64,000 bases of DNA from Mrakia gelida (Eukaryota; Basidiomycota; Tremellomycetes; Cystofilobasidiales; Mrakiaceae): assembly GCA_024345305.1 (NCBI GenBank), contig BRON01000018.1, forward strand, positions 682,001 through 746,000. Reading direction: 5' to 3'. Position numbers and translations under genes: made by a program. Positions 44,941-56,781 of the stretch are shown in pieces. Below the pieces are notes generated by a model. That model did no database searches. It had not been told where the DNA came from and worked only from the letters and a program-made list of their open reading frames with translations. Numbering within the stretch: position 1 is the first letter of the stretch; the number at the start of each line of letters is the position of its first letter.

Positions 44941-45415
44941 ATGAGGGGTGTGTGAGAGCGAGTGGGTTTGTAGATTGGTTTGAGCATGCTTTTGGGGCCT
45001 TTGAGAGAGGAGAGAGAGGAGAGAGAGGACGAGACGCGTTCGGTTTCTCAAACTCTGTTCGGTCGACGCTTTGAGAGGACTTCTCGATCGAAATGGTTGC
45101 GCGAGCAAAAGATCTCTGCATAGAAATTGGTCCGAACCCGACTCGCGAAAAACTTCGTTCACGCCGTCGTTGCTGCTTGTTTGGTCGTCAACGAATCTCG
45201 TCCCTCCTCCTCGATTCACTTTCGAGCTCTCCTGAGTCCTCCCTCGCTCGTCTCTCCCACCATCCATCCCACCCACCCACCCCATCTCCGCTTCTCTACA
45301 CACCCAGCCCTAGAGGCTCTTCTCCCCCCAACCCCCGACCCCACCCCAAACTCAGCCCATCTCCCTCCTTCCTCCCACCTCCTCCCTCCTCCCCCACCCA
45401 CCCTCCTCGCCCCTC
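44941..45415. other. GUK1-USO1 intergenic region
   Basis: 475 bp. Contains GAGAGAGGAGA repeats, one ACGCGTTCGG near 45034 and a long pyrimidine tract (about 45230-45415) leading into the USO1 start. No supported gene. Confidence 0.5.
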
Positions 45416-48400
45416 ATGAATCTGGACATGTTCTCCCGCTCGCTCCTCTCGAACGCCTCCTCCGTCTACACCGCCCTCCAAGGCAATCTCGGCGCTACCC
45501 AAACTGCTCAGGACACGATCGACAAGCTCGTGAACAAGATTGATGAGAGTTCCGAGGGAACGGGAGTGACCGTTGAGGAGAGGAGGGCCAGTTTGTTGAG
45601 CTTGAAGGCGCTGGGGAGGGATTGGAAGAAGGTTAGTAGGGGTTCTCGCTTTGGGGCATATGCGACGCTGTGGGGGATAGTGGAGGGTGGTGGCAGATGG
45701 AAAGAGAATAGGTGGAAGAGTGGAAGGAGGGCTGAGAGAGAAGGGAGGAGATGGGTGGTGCGAGGTCGAGGGAAGGGCAGAAGGAGAGAGAGAGGCGAGA
45801 TCTCCCTTCTTCAGGTTAGGGGGTGGGTGCATACATCCTTGCATGCTCTGTAGAAGCTCTCTCTCTGCCCTGAGCTGGAGCTCTTGGGACGAAGGAGCTC
45901 AAGGAGAAGGAACCATCTCGACCTCGCACCTCCCTCCCTTCCTCCGCCAGCAGCCTCCTTCCTGTCACCTTTCGATACCACCTGCTTCTCCCCGACTTCC
46001 ACGTCGACACTCTCTCATTTTCCTTCGAAGAAATACCCTTGCTGACTCCCGTGTTCCCACGCTCTGTTTCGTATCAGGACGTCGCTCTGCAAGCGTTCCC
46101 TTCCCTTCTCGCGATCCTCCAAAAGGACGCTCCCAACGACGTGGAAACCGCCAAAGCAACCCTCGAAACACTCATCATCCTATGCGAGACAGATCTCATC
46201 GAGGAGGAAGGTCAACCTAAGGTGCGTCTCATCTCCCTCCTCGCATCTCATCCCTCGTCCCACATCTGACCTCGACCTCCTTCTCCCCTCTCGTTTCCCG
46301 CCTCAGCCTCCTCCCCTCGCCAAAGGCCAACAAGACCTCGGAATCCTCCACACCGACCTCTTCCTCGCTACTCCCGAACCTCTCCACGCCCTCCTCTCCA
46401 TTCTCAGCGTTCAGCACTTCTACGTCCGGTTCTACACCCTTCAGCTGCTCTCGACGCTGCTTCAGAACCGACCGGCGAAGGTGCAGGACTACGTTTTGAC
46501 GAGTCCAGGAGGTGTGAGGTATGTGATGGAGTGCTTGGAGGAGAGGAGGGAGATTCTCAGGAATGGTGAGTCCCGCTCGTTTCAGGTCTGGTCGTGTTTC
46601 AGGGAGGGAGGGAGGGGAGGAGATGGGAAGGAAGGAGAGACGAGCTCGAACGAGCTCACGCTGACCTCCCTTCGCTTCGATTGTTGCAGAGGCTCTTCTT
46701 CTACTTCACAACCTCACCGTCACCAACGCCGACCTGCAGAAGATCGTCGCTTTCGAAGGAGCGTTCGAGAAGCTGCTCGACATCGTCTTCCAGGAGGGAG
46801 GAATCGAAGGAGGGATCGTCGTTCAGGATTGTCTCGCTGCCGTTGGGACGCTGCTCAGGTTCAACAGCTCGAATCAGGTTAGTCTGGACCTCCACTCTAT
46901 CACGAACCAACTCGAAGAGCTGACCATCGTGCTTCGTTCGTACATCGCCAGAACTACTTCCGTGAAATCTCCCAAATCCCTCGACTCCCTCCTCTCCTCC
47001 TCTTTCCTTCACCACCTCCTCCACCGACGGAGGGTGCTCCAGACGAGTTCTCGCTCCAATACTGGCCGGAGCAAAAGGTTACGAACGCTGGGTTGGTGCT
47101 TGGATTGGTTAAGCTGTTGGTTGCTGGTGGAAGTCCCGCCGGAAACCAGGTTCGTCCCGACCTTGCTCTTCTCGCGCGACTCCTCGTCTTTCTCGAGCTG
47201 ACCTCCTTGTCTGTCCGTTTTCTTTAGAACGCCATGCTCGCGAGTGGAATGACGAGGTGTCTTCTCGAAATGGCTATGGCTTCCAACGCTCCTCCGACAC
47301 TCAAGGCTCAGGTTCGTTCGCCTCGTTCTTCTCTCTCGCTCGATGTCGACTTCGAAGCTGACCTTCTTTCCTCATTCGCGCCCATCCAGGCTCTCTCATC
47401 TCTCACTCCCCTCCTCCGAAACTCTCCTCCCAATCAATCCTTCCTCTCCAACCTCCTCGTCGCTCCCCTCGTCCCTCTCCCTCCAGACGACCCCGAATCC
47501 ACCTCCGATCAAGGCGTCGGCTACACGCGTCTCACCGGTCGCCCAGCAACCGTCTCTCTCGTCGGACTCGCCGTTCACGGAGAGGAACCTGGAAGCATCA
47601 GTGGATGGAGTGGTATTGGGTTGAAGGTCAGGAAGGCGGCTGTGGGAGTGTTTGAGAGTTACGTGGGAGGAGGAACGGCTGGGAGAGACGCGGCGGAAGG
47701 GATTGTTGGGACGATGAAGGCTCCTCCTGAGGGGAACCCGAATGATACTGAGGATGGTGAGTCGCCTTCGCTTCGAGCTTCTTGCGCGAGAAGAAGGACG
47801 AAACTGACTCGAGCCCCTCGTCCGTATCGTTTTGTCGCGTCGCGTCTTTCTTCCTCCCTCTCAGAAATCCCCTCCACAGCCGGCTCCCTCCTCCTTTCAG
47901 CTTTAACCGACTACCCCTCCTCCGGACCCACCTACGACCCCTACCGCCCCCTCTTCGCCTCCCTTCTCTTCGCCCACCTCCTCCGAATCTCCGAAACGAC
48001 CAAAAAGATCGCTCGAGAAATCACCTTCCCTTCGCCCTCCTCCGGAACGACCGATGAACCCGACGAGGACGACGACGGACCCGTCGGCCTGGTGCAGGTA
48101 TTCGTGGGGAACCTGATGATGGCTGCCAGGGAGCAGAGCGAGGCTGCGAATCGGGAGGCGAAGGAGGGAGTGGATGTGGCTGGGGAGAGGGGGATGAAGG
48201 GGAAGGATTGGAGTAGAGCGATGGTTGGGTGGTTGGAGGTGTTGGCGGTTTGGATGTGGGATAGTCCGAAGACTGTGAAGGAGTTTTTGAGCGAGGGGGC
48301 TAATCTGCAGGTGGTGAGTCGCTCTCTCGCTTGCGTTTCTCGCTTCGCTCTCGATTGGACTCGACGACGCGTCTCTCGCCTCCTCTCTTCTCGTCCACTA

Positions 48401-49556
48401 ACTCCTCCTCTTCCTTCTTCCCCGTCCCTCTTCCCAGCTCATCGCACCCATAACCCAATCCTCCGGCCTCGATCCTCTCATCCAAGGTCTCTCCGCCTTC
48501 CTCCTCGGAGTCTGCTACGAGTTCAACCGCGAACCAGGAGAGATCACTCGATCCACCCTCCACCCGATCCTCCACGGTCGAATCGGACCAGATCAGTTCG
48601 TCAGCAGGATGGCTAGGCTGAGGGAGGATCCGAGGTTCAAGGCTGTGGGACCGGAGATGATGGAGGGCGTGGAGGACGAGCATGACGCCGCGCTGAATGC
48701 GCTGGATGGAGGGTTTGAGAATGGGAGGGAGGAGAGGGAGGAGGTTTGGTTCGATTGGAGCTTTGTGGAGTTTTGGAAGAATAATTATTGTGAGTTGACC
48801 GAACCCTGCACATCATTTCTCTAGCCTTTCTGCTCTCTTGATCGTCGTGCTCTGGTCGTCTCTCAAACGAACCCATCCTGACCTCCCTCCCCACCCCGTT
48901 CTCTCGTTCCCCTCACAGACACCATCCAACGCTCCATCAACGCCGACCCTGAACTCTCCACCCGTCCCGCCGACGCCGACTCCGAATCCGCCCACCTCAT
49001 CACCTCCCTTCGCACACGCGTCAAGTCCCAATCCGAGGAACTCGAGGACCTCCAGGCCAAGCTCGCGTCGATGAAGAAGGAGAACGAGGCGAGGTTCGAG
49101 GCTTTGACGAAGGAGAACGAGGAGAAGTTTGAGGCTTGGAAGAAGGAGCAGGAGGTGTTGAATAAGGAGCATGAGGAGGAGGTACGTCTGGCGTTTCTCT
49201 CTTTCGTCGACTCTGGATTCGACTCGACTCGAACTGACCTTTGATCTCTTTTCGTATCGTTCGTTCTCCAGCGCTCCGCCCTCACCGACGAAATATCCTC
49301 TCTGAACCTCTCCGTCTCAACCCTCACCACCTCCCTCTCAACGGCCCAGACGAAACACTCGGAGGACGAGAAGGAGCAGGAGGATCTGTTGGTGTTGCTG
49401 GAGGAGTTGAGTCAGAAGAGGAAGAAGGATAAGAGTCGGTTGAAGGAGGCTGGGTTGGAGGTTAGTGATGAGGAGGGTGGGGATGATGATGATGAGGAGG
49501 AGGATGGGGAGGAGGAGGAGGAGGAGAAGAAGGAGGAGAAGGAGGAGAAGAGTTAG
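45416..49556 (+). CDS. USO1: Vesicle tethering factor Uso1/p115
   Basis: About eleven exons, near 1000 residues. Armadillo-type globular head: LGATQTAQDTIDKLVNKI, ERRASLLSLKALGRDWKKDVALQAF, LETLIILCETD, LLSILSVQHFYVRFYTLQLLSTLLQ, QDYVLTSPGGVRYVMECLEERREILRNEALLLL, VVQDCLAAVGTLLRFNSSNQNYFRE, ANLQVLIAPITQSSGLDPLIQGLSAFLLGVCYEFNREPG, FWKNNY. A coiled coil (ITSLRTRVKSQSEELEDLQAKLASMKKEN) and an acidic C-terminal tail follow, ending EEKKEEKEEKS. It tethers COPII/COPI vesicles at the ER-Golgi interface. The coiled coil is short compared with yeast Uso1 and closer to animal p115. Intron 1 (about 45633-46077) is roughly 445 bp. Confidence 0.93.
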
Positions 49557-49808
49557 TGGAGGGAGAGGAGACGCGTCGTAGAATTTTGGGCCGCTCTGTT
49601 TTAGCTTTTCCATCTATTTTTTTCTTACTTTGGCCTTTTTTTCGCACACTCTAACAGCTAACCCGAGAAACTTTCGCTCGAAGAAGCCTGGGCTAAAATA
49701 GCGACGAGCTCAACGCTCGAACCAAGCACTTCGAGACGAGCCGACCTCCTCCCTCCCCTTCAACGTTCAACACTCACCATCCCCCCCCCTTCTTTCCTCC
49801 CCGGCTGT

Positions 49809-52607
49809 ATGGCCAACGAGACTGCCATCGCGCTAGCGTATCGGACGTTCGATTCGGATCCGTATCTCGCTCATAAACCGTGAGTATCTCTCTCACACGA
49901 AGGGAAGGAGAAGGAGGAAGGAGAGAGAGAAGCGAGCTCGTCACCTTCTTCTCGACTCGATTCTGAACTGACCCAAACCATCCTCTGTCTTGCAGACTCT
50001 TCGCCTACTCTTACGCTACTCAACTCGTCTTGAATGGAGTTATCCTCTCCCTCCTCGTTGTCCTCCTCGCGCATCTTCTGTTCACGTTCCAGTACCACTA
50101 CCCTCTCGCTCGACTCAATTGCGTCCTCCAACTCTCAGGTGTCATCGTCACTTTACTCGCTGTCGTAGCTACTCTGGTGGTCATACTCGAGTATGGATCT
50201 AAGCAGACAGATCAGTGGCCGTGAGTCTCGTTTCCCTCTCGTTTCTTCTGGGGTCGCAGGGAGGGAGGGAGGGGAAGGAGAAGGGCGACGTCCACACTCT
50301 CGAAGCTCACGAGCTCACTCCCTTTCGATCCCTTCCTTCTTCACAGGTATATGAACGACTTCATGTATGTTCGAGTACCCAAGGATCAATGGAACGTGGC
50401 AGAACAGGTCTCGTGGTATACGATGGAGGCCGTATCGAGTGGAATCGTACAGGTCAGTCCCAAGTCCGAGCTCACCCCTTCCTGCCCTTCCTTCGATCCA
50501 TTCCCCGTCTTCCCTCCAAGCTGACTTTTCCTTTCTATCACTTCCTCCAGATCACCCACATCCAATTCCTCACTCTCCTCTACCCCTCAGAACTCGAAGC
50601 TCGTCTCATCTTCGGTCTTCTCGGTTCGTCTCTCTTCCTCCCTTCCTCCTCCTCCTCCGTCCTTGGCCCTCTCTCTGCCTTGCTCACCCAAGCCCTCCCT
50701 TCGCTCTCGTCACAGGTCCCATCGCTCTCGCCTCCTCCGCCATGACCTTCACCTCTCTCTCTTCAGGCTCAACAGCTCAATGGGGAATGATCGTTCGAAA
50801 CATCTGCAACTCGGCTCTCTCCCTCCTCTTCACCACAGCCCTCTTCCTCTGGGGGTTCGTCGTCAATCGGAACAGAGCTTGGAGAACAGATGGAGGAACG
50901 GCTGCGTTTGGAGCTGGGGCGCTGGTGCTGGCGGTGTCGAGTACGGCGGTGAACTTTTTGGAGGTTAAGGTGAGTTTTTGCGAGCGACGAAGGAGAGGGA
51001 GCGTGAGGAGGGAGACATCGCTGATCGGGGTTTGTTTTTGGCTCTGGGTCGGCTTCTCTCAGGTGGACAAGCTGAGTTGGTTGCAGCACTTGTTGTGGAG
51101 TATCATCCTGTGGCAGAGTTGGTTGGGTTGGTGGTGGTGGGTCGGATCTGGGATGGGGATCGGAGAGGTTGAGGTGAGTCTCGTCGTTTCGTTTCCTCAC
51201 GCGTCGTCGTTCTTTCGTCTCCTCCTTGGTAATTCGACTGATTGAGCATTCACTCTCCTCTCGCTTCTCCGTCTCCGTTGCCTTCTTCTCGCCCCTCAGG
51301 ACATGATGGAAAAAGAGTACAAACGAGCTCGCAAAGCCGACCGTCGTCGTGCGAAGAAGGAACAGAAACTCTCCCAACGAACGGATCGTCAATCCTCAGG
51401 TTCAGCAACAGGGTCCTCTCTCGTCGCCGGAGCAGGAGGATCAGCTTCTGCAGCCTGGTCAGGTCTCATCTCCACCTCGCTCTCGATGAAGAGGAGGAAG
51501 TTCCCACGCGTCAACACCACGTCGTCGAGTTCGTCGGGAGGAGGAGGAGCGTTTGAGATGCAGAACTTCCGAATGGACGAGGACGCCGCTGCCGCTGCCG
51601 CTGCCGATGAGGAACCCATCGCTGGACCTTCGAACTACCAGGAACGCGAACGCGAACAACGCTCAACGCGCCATCGATCCCACACCATCCCCGACAAGGA
51701 ACGCGAACGAGACATCACTCTCCCTCTCCCGAACACCACTCCTCGTCGTCCACCTAACACAACCACCAGCACCTCCGCTACTCTCCTTCCCACCACTCAC
51801 ACTCACGCCCCACACTCACCCAACCCTCCTCACGGAACCGCCCACTCCTCCTCCTCCCTCTCTTCCTCTTCCCTCTCAGGCTCCACACCCACCACTCTCC
51901 ACTTCCCCAACTCCATAGGATCTTTCGCCATCTTCCCCTTCACCCTCTTCAACCACTACGTTTCTCGTCTCGGAAGAGCCCACGACGAAGCTGCGAAGCG
52001 GAAGGCGAGGGAACGGACGGGGCACGACCCGAGTGGGAATTCAAACGATTTGGATGGTGGGGGGTCGAGCAGGCCTAGAGTTGGGTGGGGATTGGGAGAG
52101 TATGGGGTTAAGGAAGCTAGGGATGGGGAGGGGAGATTGAGGGAGGCGAGGAGGGAACTGAGGGAGGGGGGGCTGTTGAGGAGTGAGGAGAGGGAGGAAC
52201 AGGAGGGTGAGATTGAGGGGGAGGGGGAAGAAGGGTGGGTGGATGAGGAGGTGGTGAGGACTGGTGGGGGTGGTGGGGGTGGTGGGAGAGCGAGTGCTGG
52301 AGAGGGTGGTGCGACGAGAAGGAAGTCGGTTGATGGGGGACGGTCGAAGAGAGCGACGAGGAGAGGGAGAAGAGGGAGCCGGGAGGGGGGAGGTGAAGAA
52401 CCTTCGCCGGATTCGAGTAATCATGAGCCGATAGTTGGAGGGTGGTCGTGGTGGGGTCCGCTGAGTGAGTTCGCTCCCCCCTTCTCTCTGTCACTCATCT
52501 CGCTCGCGTCGAAACTGACCCTTTCCACCCTTTTCCTCCTTCTTCATCTCTCTCCCTGTCCCTTCGTCGCAGAACGATGGCGCTTACAAGATCGTACGAC
52601 CTACTAG
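49809..52607 (+). CDS. Multi-pass membrane protein with long disordered tail
   Basis: About eight exons. MANETAIALAYRTF, then hydrophobic segments LVLNGVILSLLVVLLAHLLF, LQLSGVIVTLLAVVATLVVIL, ITHIQFLTLLYPSELEARLIFGLL, GPIALASSAMTF, ICNSALSLLFTTALFLWGFVV, GAGALVLAVSSTAVNFL and LLWSIILWQSWLGWWWWVG, about six to seven spans. From the exon after 51300 the protein is a 400-residue Ser/Arg/Glu-rich tail (KEYKRARKADRRRAKKEQ, an Ala run, EEGWVDEEVVR, Gly run, RRKSVDGGRSKRATRRGRRGS), probably cytosolic. The last exon is short (KRWRLQDRTTY) after a frame-preserving intron. No transporter family was recognised. Confidence 0.75.
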
Positions 52608-52928
52608 CTCTCTTCTCCCTCCCTCTGTCTCGCCGATCTCCTCGCATTTTTATCTCCTCGCTCGTTCCCCTCACGATTCCTCGTTCCCTCGCTCGCTCGC
52701 TGTCGTTCGTTCGTACCCTTGTCCCTTGTTGTGTTTTTGCTGCTACGCCTCGTCACGCTTTGTTTGTCTCGAGATCGGTATTATGTTCCCTTTTGCGTGT
52801 GAGTGAGGGGAGTTGGAAAGGGAGAGGATGAGCGACGGACGAGCGGACCAAGTTGATCTTTGAATTTGCATTCTTTCACCAGTCTCCGAGACACTATCCT
52901 GACCCCTCTCGCCCCCCATCTTCCTCTT

Positions 52929-54022
52929 ATGTCTTTCAGCTCCGTCAACTGCGTTCTTCGTCCATCTCGATGTCCCAGTCTCTCTGTCTCTTCATCGAGT
53001 CAGTCGCGTCCGTCGCACGCGTCGTCCTCGCTCGAACGTCCCGCTGACTCCTGCTCCTGGTTGTTCTCTCTTTCTCCGACTCAGCTCTCCTCAGGTCTAC
53101 GCTTTTCGCTCGATCCTCTTCACTCGTCTTCTCCCGTTTCCATCCCGTGAGCTTTCTCTCCCTCCTCTTCGCTCGAGCTACACTTGGAGCCCATTGAATC
53201 GGCAAGTCGGCGCTGCCGAGTATTTTGCCGATTAGTGGGCACTTAATCGGCGTTTCGAGTGGGCAGGAAGTGGGCAAATCGGCGAGCCGATTAGACGAGG
53301 AGTGCCGATTGCGACGTCGAGACGCGCCGCTCATTCGGCGAATCGGCCTTCTCTACGAGATGAGATCAAAAGAGCTTCAGAGTAGATGAGTAGACAATTC
53401 AGTACTCATCGCACCCATTGATTCGAAGGAATGGGAATCGAAGAAGAAGGGCGGAAGTGAGAGAGGTTCGAAACGAGCTCTGAGATCTGACGACGCGACG
53501 ACGCAAACAGACTCGTCGCGCATCCTCCTCCAGAGAACTCGCAAGGCTGGTCAAACTCGAGGAGAACCACGAGAGTATCTTCTTCGCGTCTTGAAGTCTT
53601 GAGAGACGGTGAAATCCTTCCTCAAGCTGGACGCGCCGACTTCGCCCACCAGCGGCAGCTAATCGCCGATTAATCTTCGAAGTGGGCAAAATCGGCGCCG
53701 ATAAATCTGCCGACTGCCGATTGACCCTCGAAGGAGTGAAAACCGGCTCGCCGATTAAAAAAGGGCTGCCGATTCAATGGGCTCCAAGTGTAGCTCGAGC
53801 GACCGCGACGCGTCGAGACTTTCGATCTCTTCGACTGACCGAACTCGTTTCATCCTTCTCTGTTCGCTCAGCTCACGTCCCTTGATCTCACCGCGCCCGA
53901 CTCTCCGCCACTCTCGCAGGACCATCACCTTCAAGTCTCGTTGTTCAGGAGCGTCGTCGCTCGAGGAAAAGGAGGAGGCGAAGGAACGAGAGTCGTCTCC
54001 ATCAGTCGACGCGCTGTCTTGA
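52929..54022 (+). CDS. Small Ser-rich unknown protein, intron interrupted by a transposon
   Basis: Two exons, 52929-53146 and 53872-54022, join in phase to give 122 residues (MSFSSVNCVLRPS ... SIPSRPLISPRP ... SLEEKEEAKERESSPSVDALS). The intron has GTGAGC, CGACTGACC branch and CGCTCAG. It is 725 bp, but removing the inverted-repeat element plus one 8-bp flank leaves about 103 bp, a normal intron here. That arithmetic supports both the intron and the insertion. The protein has no recognised domain and could be non-conserved; an upstream first exon is possible. Confidence 0.45.
53179..53792. mobile_element. Non-autonomous DNA transposon (MITE-like, 8-bp target duplication)
   Basis: Ends are perfect 26-bp inverted repeats beginning TACACTTGGAGC and running to GAATCGGCA (53179-53204 and 53767-53792). 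Both ends are flanked by GCTCGAGC (53171-53178 and 53793-53800), an 8-bp direct repeat that is itself palindromic. About twelve AATCGGC/GCCGATT words cluster in the outer 170 bp of each end, along with AGTGGGCA repeats, a subterminal-repeat pattern typical of hAT-like elements. The 614-bp interior has no recognisable transposase. An 8-bp duplication fits hAT or P superfamilies (known); the exact superfamily is unresolved. It sits in the intron of the 52929 gene. Confidence 0.85.
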
Positions 54023-55845
54023 GTCGATCGGGAGGCGGAAGGGAAAAGGAGGGTTGAGAGGAGAGCATAGTAGGCGGTGAAAGGTATGACTACATGAGCT
54101 GCAGTAAGAACCGACTTTGTTCTTCGGAAGGAAAGGGGGGAACGAACGCTCGACGCACAAAAGCTCGTCGTCGTCGAAACCGGCCTTCCTTGCGTTTCCG
54201 ACGCTCTCCTTCTCGCTCGACCCCCTCTCAGCTGGTCCACCTGGTGAATCCATCAAGCTCAGATCTCCCGTTCGAGTGGAATGACGGAAGTGGGAACGCA
54301 AAAGAGGAGCGAAAAGAAGGAAGCGAGGAAGGATCAAGGGACGAGAGGTCGACGCGACTTTGAACCGTCCGCTGCGAAGGGTGAACTCCTTCGACGGCGC
54401 TCGTGAGCGCTAGCGTCAACTGCTGTGTGTGAGCAGCAAAAGGTCGGTGTAAGGTGCGAAGGAGCTCTCTTCCATCCCGCTTCCTAGTTCGGAAGGATTC
54501 TCTGCTCCAAAGCTGGACTGACCGGTTGCCCAGGTCGTCCTTGACCATCGTAAACGATGGAGCTTCAGATTTGACGAGCGTCAAGCCAAGTCGTGAGATT
54601 CGGCTGACGCGAACGACAGATCATCTTTGAAAGAGGTAGGATTTAGTGGAGAAAGCGTCCCAGTAACCGCGTTTGGAGTACAAACACCTTCCTAGTGCGC
54701 GTTAAACGATGTAAGGTCCTCGCGATTCTCAGCCTGCTCCTAGGAGCAAGTGCTCTGCACGACGGAGATGGAGCTCTACATCTCGAGTCGAGCATACTTT
54801 TCTCTCCATTCCGCTCTCCGAGCGCTGGGTCGAGGAGAAGGCGAGCGGGACGCGTCTTTCGGGTCGGAATCGCAACTTTGGGCTGAAACGAAAACATGCA
54901 GGGGCGACTGGCGACTTGCTCGCTCCAACAGCTCCTTCCGCTCATCTTACCCATCATCGCTCGCTCACCCCTGTAGCGTGTACAAACTCCAGCGAACGAT
55001 TCGAAGATCCGAGCCGTTTTCGAACGAGATCCGATTTTGGCTCGACGAAAAAAGCTGCATACACCCTCCCTGCTGCCGTCGCTGCCCTCCTCCAGCCCTT
55101 CCACACGCCCAAAACCCTCCTCACGATCTACAGCATCAACTCCCCCAGTGGCCGCTCCTCCCAGAAGACCACTGAGAGTCAAGACCGCGATCTCTCTCCC
55201 TGTTGTTTTGACTCGATGCTCGACGTCCCTCGTCTGCCCTCCCCTTCTTTCGCGATCTTCTTCCACCTCCGTTCCCAAAGGGCCTCGACGACTGAGGAGT
55301 CGTAGCGATGCGAGGTGCTGAGCGAGGTCCATTGCAGCGAAAGACGAGGGAGGCGAAGGGACTGGGAGGAAGGAAAGTGAGAGGAAAGGAGACGAGGTCA
55401 GCCCGTCGATCTCCCTCGTTCTCGCACGCGAAGGCAAGTAGAAAGCTAGACTCACCTTGCAATCCCAAAGACTGCCCCGCCGATCGTCGTAGAGTAGTAC
55501 CGCTGGCAAGTTATGGACAGGAACGGAGGGACCGCCGAGGACGCATTGGACTGACGAGAGGAGGGAGGGAGGAAGGAAGTCGTCGAGCTGAACGAGCTCA
55601 ACGAGTTCAAAGAGACGAGTTGCTGGCGCCTCGAGAACACCTGAAGACTCGAGAAAAGTGATCAGCTACACTTTTTACACCTCCATACACTGATTCCAGT
55701 TCTCCATCTTGCAGGTTCTCTCGATGAGAAGCAACAAGAAAGGGTTGACGTCTTCGCATAGGTCACTCCTCCCTCCTTCTCCTTCCCTGCCCTCCCCGCC
55801 TCTTCCTCCCGTCCCTAGCGAGCCCCAACGATGCACTCCCACCCT
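54023..55845. other. Unresolved region, possible small gene(s)
   Basis: 1.8 kb without a firm gene. On the minus strand a typical intron is visible at about 55455-55365 (GTGAGT, GGGCTGACC, CTCCCAG) next to an exon reading RYYSTTIGGAVFGIA. On the plus strand, 55020-55200 has good codon bias (KKAAYTLPAAVAALLQPF ... TIYSINSPSGRSS). Neither could be extended to a full model with start and stop, and no family was recognised. Transcription is likely; the product is unknown. Confidence 0.3.
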
Positions 55846-56268
55846 CTAATGACTCAACCACTTCCTCCCCTTCGCCCTCCTCTGCTGCAGAATCTTCCTT
55901 CCAGCCGCTGTAGACTTCCTGGCGAGGAATCCATGTCGTCTCTTCCTCTTCCTTTGCGAGGGTTGGTACTCGTCTCCGAATCCGTTTCCTCGTCCGTGAG
56001 CTTCGAGGGCAGGGGAGGTAGAGAACGCTCGAGTGATGGTGGTGGAGGTGAGGAGGGATGATGTTGATGGGGAAGGTCGAAGAACTGCCGACGAGGAGGA
56101 GGCGAAGGGGGAGGAGGAGGTTCGGGAGAGAAGCAGGGAGGAGGTGGATGGTCGAGCGAGGAGAGTGCTGGAGAAGGCTCTAGTTGAGAGGAGGAGGGAA
56201 GAGGGGGAGGAGGTTGCTGGGCGAGAGATGGAGGCCAAGAGGCATCTGGTGGGGATGATGCGAGGCAT
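55846..56268 (-). CDS. MRPL34: Mitochondrial large-subunit ribosomal protein bL34m
   Basis: Uninterrupted 140-residue frame. The first 90 residues are Ser/Arg/Thr-rich ([17 protein letters not shown] ... [12 protein letters not shown]), as expected of a mitochondrial targeting region. The C terminus is the bL34 signature: [40 protein letters not shown]. It is a small protein of the mitochondrial large ribosomal subunit, binding 21S rRNA. ATG 56268 is used; the frame is open a little upstream, but a pyrimidine-rich leader precedes this Met. Confidence 0.93.
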   Translation of the reverse strand: MPRIIPTRCLLASISRPATSSPSSLLLSTRAFSSTLLARPSTSSLLLSRTSSSPFASSSSAVLRPSPSTSSLLTSTTITRAFSTSPALEAHGRGNGFGDEYQPSQRKRKRRHGFLARKSTAAGRKILQQRRAKGRKWLSH

Positions 56269-56781
56269 GGTCGGAGAGGGAAGGAAGGAGGAGATCTGAG
56301 CTCGACGAAGGAGGGAAGAAACGAAAAGTGAAGACGAGGACAGGATCGTCAGCAAAGCTCATCGAGAAGACTGTATAGCATAGTGAAGGGTAAAGAGGGA
56401 GGCTCACAAGAGTCCTAATTGGTGGGTTTCCAGCCGTTCGGGGTTCTGGACGAGATGGGGGGTTGAAGAGACGGACGAGGAAGGGACGAAACGGGTCGAG
56501 GAGGAAGAGAGATTCGGAGGTAGAACGGTCGAAGAAGTCTGGAGCAATCGCCTCCCTCCTCCAGAAAATCTTCGTTCCGATCAAACGAGCAAGATGCAAG
56601 AACGGGATGCAGGTTTTCAGAAGTCTCGAGAAAAATGGAAAGGTCATGAAAGAGTCGTGAAAAGAAGCTCGTCGCGCTGGACGAGTGAGAAACAGAGGAG
56701 CTCAGGAACAACTAAGAAACGAGATCGTAAACTACTAGAGATACAAAAAGTACGAGAGCATAGATGGGACGAGCAGTGAAC
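56269..56781. other. Intergenic region
   Basis: 513 bp between the bL34m start and the 3' end of the next minus-strand gene. Mostly AT-richer and without a supported frame; it should contain the bL34m promoter. Confidence 0.45.

Noticed and set aside
45120..45150. GGTCCGAACCCG resembling a T-loop
   Set aside because: The invariant A at the T-loop position is replaced by G and no cloverleaf fits.
53399..53689. 96-codon minus-strand frame inside the transposon
   Set aside because: No DDE/hATC-type motif and no similarity recognised; the element is considered non-autonomous.
54643..55509. 288-codon minus-strand frame
   Set aside because: It reads through a typical intron and has poor third-position bias in its second half; at most parts of it are exons.
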